Shown here: positions 55,052 to 62,866 of the stretch, one piece after another
Layout of the letters: every line of letters starts with the position of its first letter
How positions within the stretch are numbered: the first letter of the stretch is position 1
NCBI RefSeq assembly: GCF_003994235.2
Contig: NZ_RYFG02000102.1
Coordinates: 1-64,000, forward strand
Origin: Candidatus Methylobacter oryzae
GTDB taxonomy: Bacteria; Pseudomonadota; Gammaproteobacteria; Methylococcales; Methylomonadaceae
Reading direction: 5' to 3'
Length of the DNA stretch: 64,000 bases
Notes under the pieces: generated by a model
Database searches by the model: none
What the model was told of the DNA's origin: nothing
Seen by the model: the letters and a program-made list of their open reading frames with translations, nothing else
Translations under genes and position numbers: made by a program

Positions 55052-55897
55052 ATGTATTGTATATATACGGATAAAGAAATAACTCTAGAAGAAGCAAATA
55101 GCGAACATATAATTCCACTCTCACTTGGCGGGGTAAATGGATTTGAAGTTCTAGTTTCCTCTTCTTTCAACTCAGACGTGGGAAGTAGCATTGACGGGGA
55201 AATGGCTAATTGTTTTTTCATAATGTTTAAACGTAGAGACCATGATGCGCGAGGACACTCAAGAAAAGCGCCTATTCCGATAGCTAAAAAATCGACAATT
55301 CAAGGACTCGGTACACCGGTTCAAATTTCCTTTGCCAAAGATAAAGTTAAAGTATTTTCTCCAATACTTCGTAAAGAGCTTACAAATGAAGAGATGCTGG
55401 ATCAATCATTCATATTAACAGTGCCGCTCAAGCCAGACGCAAGAGCTAGGTTTTCGGCTAAAGTTGCACTATCGTCAGGGTACTTTATTTATGGAGATAT
55501 TTTTAGGGACAACGCAAAAATATCTGATCTCCACACATTAATTAACTTTGATAGAGCCTCTTCTACTAAAGACAAAGACTTTTATGGCTTTGAAACAAAA
55601 GGATGGTACTGGCCTAAAGAAGTTACAGGAAAAGACAAGTCTGAGCATCATGTTTACGAATATATTGCCCAATATCTAAACTGCTCATTTGTTTTAGTAA
55701 TCCCAACCACATCCAGCATTATTTTTGTCATTGGCATATTGGGTGATCTTGTTGGCATTCTTAATTGTCCCGCCAAAACCGAATTACTTCCTAACAATGG
55801 AGATTATGATCTGGGACACGCAATAATTCTCCAAAATAAATCTATTCGCAGAATGTCCTATCGAAAGCTACTTCAAGAAATTTACGAAAACCTTTAA
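55052..55897 (+). CDS. HNH-like endonuclease family protein
   Basis: A 281-residue protein. Its N-terminus MYCIYTDKEIT followed by NSEHIIPLSLGG resembles the HNH endonuclease motif EHIIP-x-x-LGG, but the second cysteine of the usual CxxC is replaced. It is AT-rich and Lys-rich, unlike the SagB-type gene just before it, suggesting transfer. It is 97 bases downstream of that gene. The C-terminal 150 residues are not recognised. It may be an orphan defence nuclease, but activity is not predictable from sequence. Confidence 0.6.
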   Translation: MYCIYTDKEITLEEANSEHIIPLSLGGVNGFEVLVSSSFNSDVGSSIDGEMANCFFIMFKRRDHDARGHSRKAPIPIAKKSTIQGLGTPVQISFAKDKVKVFSPILRKELTNEEMLDQSFILTVPLKPDARARFSAKVALSSGYFIYGDIFRDNAKISDLHTLINFDRASSTKDKDFYGFETKGWYWPKEVTGKDKSEHHVYEYIAQYLNCSFVLVIPTTSSIIFVIGILGDLVGILNCPAKTELLPNNGDYDLGHAIILQNKSIRRMSYRKLLQEIYENL

Positions 55898-55977
55898 TAC
55901 GCTGAATAACAACGCGATAGGATGTAATCTGTAGCCAAGTAGAGGGCGCATCGCGCCCCATTTTTGCTAAATTTACG

Positions 55978-56098
55978 CTGGTTCCCAAGCTCCAGATTGG
56001 GAACCTAGAAGGCGAAGCTCCAACTTCGCGAGACAGGAAGCTGGAGCTTCCAAAAGCAAATTCCCAAGCAGGAGCTTGTGAACTAGCGAAAAGCCATT
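55978..56098. repeat. GGAGCTTGGGAACTAGCG repeat cluster
   Basis: Two diverged copies of a unit like TTCCCAAGCTGGAGCTTGGGAACTAGCG sit head to tail, each a small palindrome. Related copies are at about 44240, 56711, 57480 and 59230. They lie between the HNH-like gene and the antitoxin gene. Confidence 0.75.
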
Positions 56099-56136
56099 GT
56101 TCTGCCTACCCTGCTTAACACTTAAAGGTAACTACC

Positions 56137-56403
56137 ATGCCAATACAACAAATCAGCCTTCAAGAATGTAGCTCCGAATTCCCCAAAGTTTTTGACCGTG
56201 TTTTAAAAAATCACGAAGTCATTTCGGTCCGTAACGAATCCGAACAAGAAATTGTCATTTTAGACGCAAAAGAATATAGCGGCTTAATCGAGACTTTGTA
56301 TTTGTTAAGCAACCCGGCAAATGCAGACCGCTTGCGGGAAGGTATTTCTCAACATCAACAAGGACAGGTAAGAGAAATAGATGTTACGACTTACCTGGAC
56401 TGA
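56137..56403 (+). CDS. yefM: Phd/YefM family antitoxin
   Basis: An 88-residue antitoxin. The N-terminal fold (ISLQECSSEFPKVFDRVLKN, HEVISVRNESEQEIVILDAK) binds DNA, and the C-terminal acidic tail (QQGQVREIDVTTYLD) would wrap around the YoeB toxin. AAGG precedes the ATG. It overlaps the toxin gene by 23 bases, the usual arrangement. It should repress the operon with the toxin as co-repressor. Confidence 0.9.
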   Translation: MPIQQISLQECSSEFPKVFDRVLKNHEVISVRNESEQEIVILDAKEYSGLIETLYLLSNPANADRLREGISQHQQGQVREIDVTTYLD

Positions 56404-56644
56404 AAACGCTTTAGAAGATTTGGACTGGTGGCAACAGCACGATGCCAAGATGCTAAAACGCATCATCCATCTCTGCGTTGAAATCTGTAAAAATCCTACA
56501 CAAGGCAAAGGCAAACCGGAACCTTTAAAGTTCGATTTACAAGGTTATTGGTCCAGGCGTATCAACCAAGAACACCGGATTATTTACGCATTCGATGACA
56601 AGCAAGTCACTATTACGCAATGCCGATTTCATTATCAAAAATAA
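56381..56644 (+). CDS. yoeB: YoeB family mRNA interferase toxin
   Basis: An 87-residue RelE-superfamily ribosome-dependent endoribonuclease. The conserved GKGKPEPLKFDLQGYWSRRI, NQEHRIIYAF and C-terminal CRFHY contain the usual catalytic Glu, Arg and His/Tyr residues. Length and order match E. coli YoeB closely. The frame is intact, so the pair should be functional. It lies in an AT-rich stretch with other toxin-antitoxin genes. Confidence 0.92.
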   Translation: MLRLTWTENALEDLDWWQQHDAKMLKRIIHLCVEICKNPTQGKGKPEPLKFDLQGYWSRRINQEHRIIYAFDDKQVTITQCRFHYQK

Positions 56645-56710
56645 AAGCTGTAAGGCAGATTCACATTAGTCAAATGGCGGTTTGCTGGCGCGAAACCGCC
56701 CTACTACAAC

Positions 56711-56757
56711 TACCTTTTGCGCTGGTTCCCAATCTTCAGCTTGGGAACTAGCGAAAC
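56711..56757. repeat. GGAGCTTGGGAACTAGCG repeat copy
   Basis: TTCCCAATCTTCAGCTTGGG with AACTAGCG follows the pattern of the units at 55978 and 44240. It lies between yoeB and hicB. Confidence 0.7.
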
Positions 56758-56781
56758 GACCTTAATCAGGAGAAAATTCAT

Positions 56782-56991
56782 ATGAGAAGTTACACGGCAA
56801 TTGTAGAACGATGCCCGGATACGGGGTTTTATGTCGGCTTTATTCCTGGGTTCCCAGGAGCGCATACGCAAGCAGAAACCTTGGATGAGCTAAATCAAAA
56901 TCTTCGGGAAGTTGTTGAAATGTTGCTTGAAGACGGTGAGCCGATATTGGAAGCTGAATTTATCGGCACTCAAAATGTCGTTGTGGCTTAA
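56782..56991 (+). CDS. hicB: HicB family antitoxin
   Basis: A 69-residue protein with the partial RNase H-like fold of HicB antitoxins (YTAIVERCPDTGFYVGFIPG, then AHTQAETLDELNQNLREVVE). It lacks the extra C-terminal DNA-binding domain of longer HicB proteins. AGGAG stands eight bases before the ATG. The following hicA is broken, so the antitoxin now has no functional partner here. Confidence 0.88.
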   Translation: MRSYTAIVERCPDTGFYVGFIPGFPGAHTQAETLDELNQNLREVVEMLLEDGEPILEAEFIGTQNVVVA

Positions 56992-56993
56992 GC

Positions 56994-57218
56994 ATGGGGC
57001 ATTTGCCTGTTCTTAAACCTCGCGAAACCGTTGCATTGCTTGAAGTATTGGGATTTAACGAACTTCGGCAGCGGGGCTCGCACAAGTAGTTTCGCCACCC
57101 GGACGGCAGATGCACAACAGTACCGTTTCATGCCGGCCGTGATGTATCGCTCATTTTACTTCGGCAAATTGCGAAAGATATTGGCTTAACAGTCGAGGAA
57201 TTGCTTAAATCCTTATAA
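56994..57218 (+). pseudogene. hicA: HicA toxin interrupted by an amber codon
   Basis: The frame from the ATG at 56994, two bases after the hicB stop, reads a complete 74-residue HicA-type protein (LLEVLGFNELRQRGSHK, FRHPDGRCTTVPFHAGRDVS) except for TAG at codon 32 (57087-57089). The position after GSHK is often Q (CAG) in relatives, so one C-to-T change explains it. The catalytic His of GSH is before the stop, but the RNA-binding half is not. Readthrough is possible only with a suppressor tRNA. Confidence 0.85.
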
Positions 57219-57248
57219 AGCGGATTCGCGCCTGCAATCCGCTTTATA
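57214..57248. terminator. 13-pair hairpin after hicA
   Basis: TATAAAGCGGATT (57214-57226) and AATCCGCTTTATA (57236-57248) pair perfectly around nine bases, overlapping the hicA stop. It should stop or protect the hicBA transcript. Confidence 0.7.
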
Positions 57249-57301
57249 GGGATGATCTAACCTGGAACAGCGATTTACCAGTGCGAACCCACTTTACCCC
57301 G

Positions 57302-57324
57302 TTATCCACAAAATCTGTGGATAA
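57302..57324. promoter_or_regulatory. inverted pair of DnaA-box sequences (second site)
   Basis: TTATCCACA (57302-57310) and TGTGGATAA (57316-57324) face each other across five bases, as at 39116-39138. The surrounding 57249-57625 has no gene I accept; a 69-residue frame at 57398 overlaps a GGAGCTTGGGAAC-type repeat near 57480. Confidence 0.45.
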
Positions 57325-57625
57325 CCTTGTTACTGTCTTATGAGTTATAGGTATAACTACCTATTGCAATAAGCCTTTTTGTTAAATCGTCCAGAAATTG
57401 ACCAGCCATACAATTATATCGGTCAGCCATGCTATTTATCGCAATGTTTACACGACCGAAAACGATGAATTTCGCCTTCCGGATTCCCAAGTTGAAATCC
57501 TGGGAACCAGCGCAAACTGTAACGCAATCCGTATTGCAGAATATGTTGCCGGTAAGGATGTCGAGCAACGAAAAGCCGTTGCCTTACGACTACCCAGCTT
57601 TGCTTAGCTATTCTTGTCCATTCCA

Positions 57626-57721
57626 TCGACATATAAGTAGCTATGTGTCGAAAATCACTGTCTATTTGTACATGTCCTATTTACATGTTTATCGCATCGA
57701 CATATAGTCGCTACATGTCGA
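57626..57721. promoter_or_regulatory. two direct copies of a TCGACATA palindrome before the Fic gene
   Basis: TCGACATATA-N5-TATGTGTCGA-like (57626-57651) and TCGACATATAGTCGCTACATGTCGA (57697-57721) are palindromes in the same arrangement, 71 bases apart. The second ends 20 bases before the Fic start. They look like operators for one dimeric repressor, possibly the Fic protein or a regulator elsewhere. Confidence 0.5.
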
Positions 57722-57741
57722 AATATTAAGCATTATTAAAC

Positions 57742-58848
57742 ATGACCTGGCAACCCGACCAACCTTACAACTATCTACCGCATCTACCGCCTGCAACAGA
57801 ATTTGAAAATATTGCAGTCCTAAAAGCCTGTATTCCTGCACGGGCGGCATTAGCGGAACTAAAAAAAGCCGGTGAACTGCTGCCCAACCAAGGTTTATTG
57901 ATTAACTTACTACCCTTGTTGGAAGCCCAAGGCAGTTCCGAAATAGAAAACATCGTTACCACCACCGATAAACTTTTCCAGTACGCACAGGAAGACAGTC
58001 AGGCTGACCCCATGACTAAAGAAGCGTTACGTTATCGAACCGCGCTTCGTCAAGGTTTTGAAGAGCTTAGGCAAAGGCCGCTGTGTACCAATACGGCCAT
58101 GGAAATCTGCAGCACGATAAAATCGGTGCAAATGGATGTCCGCAAAGTCCCTGGAACCACGCTAAGTAATCAAGCTTCGGGAGAAGTCATTTATACGCCG
58201 CCGGTGGGCGAACAAATAATCCGCACATTGCTGAGCAACTGGGAAGCCTTTTTACATGCGGATGACGACATCGATCCGTTGATAAAAATGGCGATTGCCC
58301 ATTATCAGTTTGAGGCCATTCATCCCTTTACTGACGGCAACGGCCGCACCGGGCGTATTCTGAATATTCTGTTTCTGATTGAGCAAGAACTGCTCAGCCT
58401 ACCTACACTCTACTTAAGCCGTTATATCGTCCAACACAAACAGGACTATTATCGCCTGCTACTCGGGGTTACCAGTAACCGGAACTGGCAAGACTGGATA
58501 ATTTTTATGCTTAAAACAGTAGAAACGAGTGCCTGCTGGACCACGCGAAAAATTGAAGCGGTGCGGGAATTGATTGAACAAACAACGGAATATGTTCGCA
58601 ATCGGCTACCCCAAATTTATAGCCATGAACTTATACAAGTCATTTTTGAGCAACCTTATTGCCGGATACAGAACTTGGTACAACAGGATATTGCCAAGCG
58701 GCAAACGGCTTCGATCTACCTTAAGCAACTGTCGGATATTAGCGTCCTGTATGAAATTCAGTCTGGAAAAGAAAAGCTGTTTGTACACCCGAAACTAATT
58801 CAACTTCTGACTCAAGATAATAACGAATTCATCTCATACAACGCATAA
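57742..58848 (+). CDS. Fic family protein (class II, with inhibitory motif)
   Basis: A 368-residue protein that should transfer AMP or a similar group from a nucleotide to a protein. The Fic motif [12 protein letters not shown] (194-205) is intact, with catalytic H194. The N-terminal inhibitory helix has S65-SEI-E69-N70, matching (S/T)xxxE(G/N), so activity is probably held in check by itself. A C-terminal winged-helix-like region (about 290-360) is common in this group. Two palindromes lie just upstream. The target is unknown; it is near toxin-antitoxin genes. Confidence 0.92.
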   Translation: MTWQPDQPYNYLPHLPPATEFENIAVLKACIPARAALAELKKAGELLPNQGLLINLLPLLEAQGSSEIENIVTTTDKLFQYAQEDSQADPMTKEALRYRTALRQGFEELRQRPLCTNTAMEICSTIKSVQMDVRKVPGTTLSNQASGEVIYTPPVGEQIIRTLLSNWEAFLHADDDIDPLIKMAIAHYQFEAIHPFTDGNGRTGRILNILFLIEQELLSLPTLYLSRYIVQHKQDYYRLLLGVTSNRNWQDWIIFMLKTVETSACWTTRKIEAVRELIEQTTEYVRNRLPQIYSHELIQVIFEQPYCRIQNLVQQDIAKRQTASIYLKQLSDISVLYEIQSGKEKLFVHPKLIQLLTQDNNEFISYNA

Positions 58849-58885
58849 CCGCTACATTCGGCTCCAACAAAAAGCCGCTGCCCGG

Positions 58886-59110
58886 TTAGGAATGAACCTC
58901 TTTTTCCAATTTCTTACATTGCCCGTCGTCCAGCCAGCGCTCGCACCATACGTTCAACGCAATTGCGCTGCCTTTCATTAATTCGAATTCCCGTTTTGCC
59001 TTGCCCGGCTGTTCGGTTGGCCACCAACTATGCGCCTCGAATTGTTTGAGAATGTAATTGCGGGCTTTAGGAAGATCAGACTCTTTCAGGTTTATCTTTT
59101 TTGCATTCAT
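58886..59110 (-). CDS. small conserved-type protein of unknown function
   Basis: A 74-residue helical, charged protein (KESDLPKARNYILKQFEAHS, then LMKGSAIALNVWCERWLDD). GGTGAG stands five bases before the ATG, which supports translation. I do not recognise a family with certainty. It is convergent with the Fic gene and has normal GC for the region, so it is probably part of the core genome. Confidence 0.55.
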   Translation of the reverse strand: MNAKKINLKESDLPKARNYILKQFEAHSWWPTEQPGKAKREFELMKGSAIALNVWCERWLDDGQCKKLEKEVHS

Positions 59111-59291
59111 AAATGCTCACCATTAAAAAATAGTGGATGAAGACAAAAACTAGCATGACAAAAAAATCGTATCAATCCATACGATCATCTATCCGGGCGA
59201 ATATTACAAGGAATTGTAATAGACAAAAGAGGATGAAGCTCTAGCTTCGCAGAGTGAAACGCTAGAGCTTCGGATAGGGTAAAACCTGGGA

Positions 59292-59334
59292 GTAAGTTTC
59301 GTTTGAGCTGACAAGCCGCTCAACTCAGCTTTAA
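59292..59334 (+). repeat. two-hairpin element, partial, at a gene end
   Basis: AGTAAGTTTCGTTTGAGCTG and ACAAGCCGCTCAACTCAGCT match the right two-thirds of the element; the first hairpin is missing. Its right edge supplies the stop codon of the minus-strand gene at 59331. Upstream, about 59230-59275, is a CTCTAGCTTCG/CGCTAGAGCTTCGG repeat pair. Confidence 0.8.
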
Positions 59335-59804
59335 ATATTGCAAGAACCGTCGGTTACCGGTTTGCCGAATATAACTTCCCAATTCATCGAATTACCGCGT
59401 TGGTTCATGACGACATTATAAATCGTGCCGCCTACGTTCAAGCACGGAATAGTCAAGGTCCCTTTTTGCAGATCCGCCGCTGCTTGCGTGGCGGTCGAGC
59501 TTGTTCCTGTCAGGCATGAACCTACGTTGATCACGCTGACAGGCGAGGATAAGCCGGGCGTTACCACCGCTTTGGTGCCGCTCACGACAATTTGCGTTGC
59601 CGCCGGATTAATCGGCTGGCTAAGCAATTGATCGACGCAGGCTTGCGTAGGCGTTGAGCCGGATAGCAGTTGCACTGACAAAGTAGAACCACCTAACAGA
59701 AAAATAGCGCCGTTGCTTACTGCAATCGTGTCGGCTAATACCAATGATGAAGCGAATAAACCGGATCCCAGCACAGCCGTTTTTATTATTGAATTGAGTT
59801 TCAT
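59331..59804 (-). CDS. exported protein of unknown function
   Basis: A 157-residue protein with a signal peptide (SIIKTAVLGSGLFASSLVLA, cleavage after VLA) and a mature part rich in small residues, with two possible disulfides (ACVDQLL, SCLTGTSS, IPCLNVG, GSCNI). AGAGGG precedes the ATG. No domain is recognised. The stop codon lies on the edge of a two-hairpin element, and another copy lies 70 bases upstream at 59873, so the gene is bracketed by repeats. Confidence 0.65.
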   Translation of the reverse strand: MKLNSIIKTAVLGSGLFASSLVLADTIAVSNGAIFLLGGSTLSVQLLSGSTPTQACVDQLLSQPINPAATQIVVSGTKAVVTPGLSSPVSVINVGSCLTGTSSTATQAAADLQKGTLTIPCLNVGGTIYNVVMNQRGNSMNWEVIFGKPVTDGSCNI

Positions 59805-60288
59805 GTTGCCCTCTTTGAAGCTAAATAAGAAGAAATGAAATTCGATATTTATGCGCGGCTATCTTTTACTTACACCCAAAGGGCATAAGTCTCGTTTGAG
59901 CAGATAAAGTGCTCAACTCAAGCTTTATACTTAATTTGCTATTGAGTCAAAAGCGTGCAGGATAAATCCCGAATTCATGCCGGATTGCCACTGCCCAGCT
60001 TTATCAGAGGCAAGCGCCTAAAGAAATTAATTCCATAGGCGCTTGTAAAATAATATCACGGTTGAAACAAAGAAAGCTTGTTCCAGCTCCCAATATCCGG
60101 ATCGAGAGCAAACATAAATTCTATCTCCGGCAAATTGACATGAATTACCTCGATCATCAGATTTATTGTTCTTAAATACATTTTTCGATTAACTCCAGCC
60201 AGTCGATGTGCTCTTCTCCAGAGGCCATAATATAGGAAAAATTTTCTCGTTAAATAAAGCCGCCGACCTTCTCGCAGTATGCAATCGT
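59805..60288. other. gap with one two-hairpin element
   Basis: At 59873-59929 is a diverged copy of the two-hairpin element (CACCCAAAGGGCATAAGTCT, then CTCGTTTGAGCAGATAAAGT). The remaining 60 to 360 bases up to rnfH contain no frame I can support. No promoter stands out. Confidence 0.6.
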
Positions 60289-60549
60289 CTAGCGTCTTCG
60301 CCGTTTGACCATTTGCGGATCGGCGGTAATTTGGCGATAAATTTCCACCCTGTCGCCGTCTTTTACCGCAGTATCCAGCGGAGCGATTTTGCCGAATATA
60401 CCCACTTTTTGGCTGGACAAATCAATTTCAGGATAAAGCTTTAATACACCGGACAGCTTAATCGTTTCTTCTATAGTGCTGTTATCCGGCACTTCCAGGC
60501 GCATCCATAATTGTCTATCGACTTGCGCGTAACAAACTCCGACGTTCAT
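60289..60549 (-). CDS. rnfH: RnfH family protein
   Basis: An 86-residue ubiquitin-like-fold protein (MNVGVCYAQVDRQLWMRLEV, VGIFGKIAPLDTAVKDGDRV) of the RnfH family. It sits as the last gene of the Rnf operon, with its ATG overlapping the rnfE stop by four bases. Its role in the Rnf complex is not settled; it is a frequent companion and helps distinguish Rnf from Nqr clusters. The basic C-terminus (KRRRR) is notable. Confidence 0.9.
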   Translation of the reverse strand: MNVGVCYAQVDRQLWMRLEVPDNSTIEETIKLSGVLKLYPEIDLSSQKVGIFGKIAPLDTAVKDGDRVEIYRQITADPQMVKRRRR

Positions 60550-61253
60550 GACTCCTCCTCGGCAATAACTGGGGCTAATACGGTTACGGATGCTTTTCTT
60601 TGTTTAATTTGCTCGATCTTTTGGTCTATTAAGCGCTTACCGACAATCAAAAAAGCCGTCATAATAAATCCGCCGGGCGGTAGCGCCATTAATAAGAAAC
60701 CTTTGTAATTCGGAATAACAGTGACTTCCAAAAACTTGAACGATTCGCCCAACAACACCGACGCATTGGCAAATAATGTGCCCGATGCGGTAATTTCCCG
60801 CGCCGCGCCGAGAGCGACCAGCACGATCAAAAACCCCAGACCCATCATCAAACCGTCCCACAACGCTTCCCTGACCGGCTGCTTGGAGGCAAACGCTTCG
60901 GCGCGGCCCAGCAACGCGCAGTTCGTCACGATTAACGCAATGAACAAACCCAACACTTTATAAAGTTCGTGCGCCCAGGCGTTCATTAAAATATCGACTA
61001 AGGTCACCAACGCGGCGATTAACAGCACAAAAATCGGGATGCGAATTTCGTTGGGGATTAAATGCCGGGCCACTGAAATCAGGCCGTTGGAAGCGACAAT
61101 AACCACCAGCGTCGCAAGACCCATGCCCAGGCCGTTGGTTGCCGTACCGGTCACCGCCAATAACGGGCACAGCGCCAGGTTTTGCCCGAACACGATGTTA
61201 TTGTGCCAAATACCGTCGGCGGCGATTTTGCGATAAGTTTCCGATAAAAACAT
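60546..61253 (-). CDS. rnfE: Rnf electron transport complex subunit E
   Basis: A 235-residue inner-membrane protein with about six hydrophobic helices and the conserved NCALLGRAEAFASKQPV segment. RnfE and RnfA form the membrane core that carries electrons between ferredoxin and NAD(H) using an ion gradient. In nitrogen fixers this complex often supplies reduced ferredoxin or flavodoxin to nitrogenase. It follows rnfG after a 163-base gap filled with a palindromic repeat, unusual for this operon. Confidence 0.92.
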   Translation of the reverse strand: MFLSETYRKIAADGIWHNNIVFGQNLALCPLLAVTGTATNGLGMGLATLVVIVASNGLISVARHLIPNEIRIPIFVLLIAALVTLVDILMNAWAHELYKVLGLFIALIVTNCALLGRAEAFASKQPVREALWDGLMMGLGFLIVLVALGAAREITASGTLFANASVLLGESFKFLEVTVIPNYKGFLLMALPPGGFIMTAFLIVGKRLIDQKIEQIKQRKASVTVLAPVIAEEES

Positions 61254-61304
61254 GACGATGCCCTCAAGGATTGATTCTACAAATCACAGTTGAAGATTTC
61301 AAAC

Positions 61305-61402
61305 CCCGTTCGCCCTGAGCTCAGTCGAAGGGTGGACGGGGTTTGAAATACTGGTGGAGTATGGAATCCGCTCATGCTTCGACAAGCTCAGCACGAACGG
61401 CC
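61305..61402. repeat. CCGTTCGCCCTGAGCTCAGTC palindromic repeat between rnfG and rnfE
   Basis: CCCGTTCGCCCTGAGCTCAG with GTCGAAGGGTGGACGG faces, near the right end, CATGCTTCGACAAGCTCAGC followed by ACGAACGG. It is a common proteobacterial dispersed palindrome. It separates rnfG from rnfE. Confidence 0.75.
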
Positions 61403-61416
61403 CCCACACGTCCCAA

Positions 61417-62133
61417 CTAATTTTCTAGGTTAATCAGTTGCGACTGATGCGCTTTGAATAACTGCAAGCCGCGATAAATGGCTTGCACCGATTTACGAGG
61501 TGTAATGGTCGCACCGGCAAACTGGTCGAACTCTCCACCATCCTTTTTTACAGCCCATTTTGCCGGTGCTAAATTGTCCAGGGAGCGGCCGGCAAAGTTC
61601 AAAATCCAATCCGACTTCGCGACTTCAATCTTGTCGCCCAGCCCCGGAGTTTCTTTGTGGCTCAGCACCCGTACACCCAGGATATTACCGTCGCGATCTA
61701 TGCCCATAATCATATTGATCGCGCCGGAATAGCCGTCGGGCGCGGTAAACTTGAAACAGACGGCACTGACGCGGCCGGCTTTTTTAGCGATATAAACCGT
61801 GGTTTCGTCAGTGCCGATGTTGTATTCGGCCGATGCAACAGTCATCGTATCTTGCAGCATGTCGTTATCGTAAAGAGCGGCGGGTACAACCTCTGCCAAC
61901 GATTTTTTTAAGTCTTCATCGAGCCGGCGCTGGATCGTGCCTTCGGTGCTGCAATTGGTCACACCCAGCAGTACGCTGGCGATTAATGCAAAGCCCGCCA
62001 ACACGCCGGTTTGAAATTCCAGTTTGGGCCGGAGTTGGGCTAAGTTTGCCGGTTCCAGCCAGTTTTTAAGGAATTCCCGGTAAACGGCAATTTTTGCTTT
62101 CAGGCATTCTATGGTTGCTGGGTCAAGTTTCAT
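61417..62133 (-). CDS. rnfG: Rnf electron transport complex subunit G
   Basis: A 238-residue membrane-anchored flavoprotein. One hydrophobic helix lies at about 43-62, and T209 in FAGATITPRKSV is the threonine that takes covalently bound FMN. VLSHKETPGLGDKI is the conserved RnfG/NqrC core. The start at 62133 is preceded by a 733-base gap of repeats separating it from rnfD, whereas D and G are normally adjacent. Confidence 0.93.
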   Translation of the reverse strand: MKLDPATIECLKAKIAVYREFLKNWLEPANLAQLRPKLEFQTGVLAGFALIASVLLGVTNCSTEGTIQRRLDEDLKKSLAEVVPAALYDNDMLQDTMTVASAEYNIGTDETTVYIAKKAGRVSAVCFKFTAPDGYSGAINMIMGIDRDGNILGVRVLSHKETPGLGDKIEVAKSDWILNFAGRSLDNLAPAKWAVKKDGGEFDQFAGATITPRKSVQAIYRGLQLFKAHQSQLINLEN

Positions 62134-62866
62134 GGCTTACGCTCGATTCATTTTTTTATCTCGTTCCCACACGCTGCGTGGGAATGCATTACAGGACGCG
62201 CTACGTCCTACAATTGGAAAGTTTATTTTTTAATACATTGCTTACAACTCAACGTTCGTAGCGCAACACGCTCATCGTTATACACATCCCGAAGTAGAAC
62301 AGAACCAATCCCCTATGCCGCGCCGAGCACCGGAGCTTTTGCCGAGAATGGCCCGTCAGGGGTGCGGCAGGGAGGCCGCACGTCGGCAGAGGGGCAGGAG
62401 CCTCTTCTGCTGACCCTCGGCAAAAGCGAGGAGCGCAGGAAGCAAGCGGCATGGGGCCGCCTTTTCTTTGGATACTTTCTTTTGGCGGAGCAAAAGAAAG
62501 TATCTCGCCCTCGGGGGCGAGACCCCGATTCAAATAATCCGTCGCGGTAGCGACTCATCATTCCAAGATTGTCCTCCTTGACACCTGGATCCCGGCACCA
62601 ATCCGTCTGGAACGGATTGGTATTCACCCGAAGGGCTCCGGGCAGGATAGCCCGGAGTAAATCCCTGCCGGGATGACGTGTTTAATAAATACTTGTGTAT
62701 AACGACGAGTGCAGTGCGTGGGAACGAGGCAACCAGCGTAAATAAGCGTTTCCGCCAGACATATGCACTGCTTGCCGGAAATATACGCCCTTGCTTACGC
62801 CAGGCGGACTTACTTGTGCCCTGTGGGTATTCCAGCCTACATCCTTCGTTTTCGTGGTGAATTTTT
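62134..62866. repeat. repeat block between rnfD and rnfG
   Basis: It holds, in order, a TCGTTCCCACACGCTGCGTG palindrome (about 62160), the longer unit shared with 44343-44660 (62313-62560, TGCCGCGCCGAGCACCGGAG to CTCGGGGGCGAGACCCCGAT), and a CCTGGATCCCGGCA ... TGCCGGGATGACG palindrome (about 62583-62680). A further GTGCGTGGGAACGAGGC is near 62717. Open frames here are repeat-derived. I find no gene. Confidence 0.85.

Noticed and set aside
57398-57607. A 69-residue plus-strand frame before the Fic gene
   Set aside because: It overlaps a GGAGCTTGGGAAC-type repeat, has no ribosome site and no recognisable motif.
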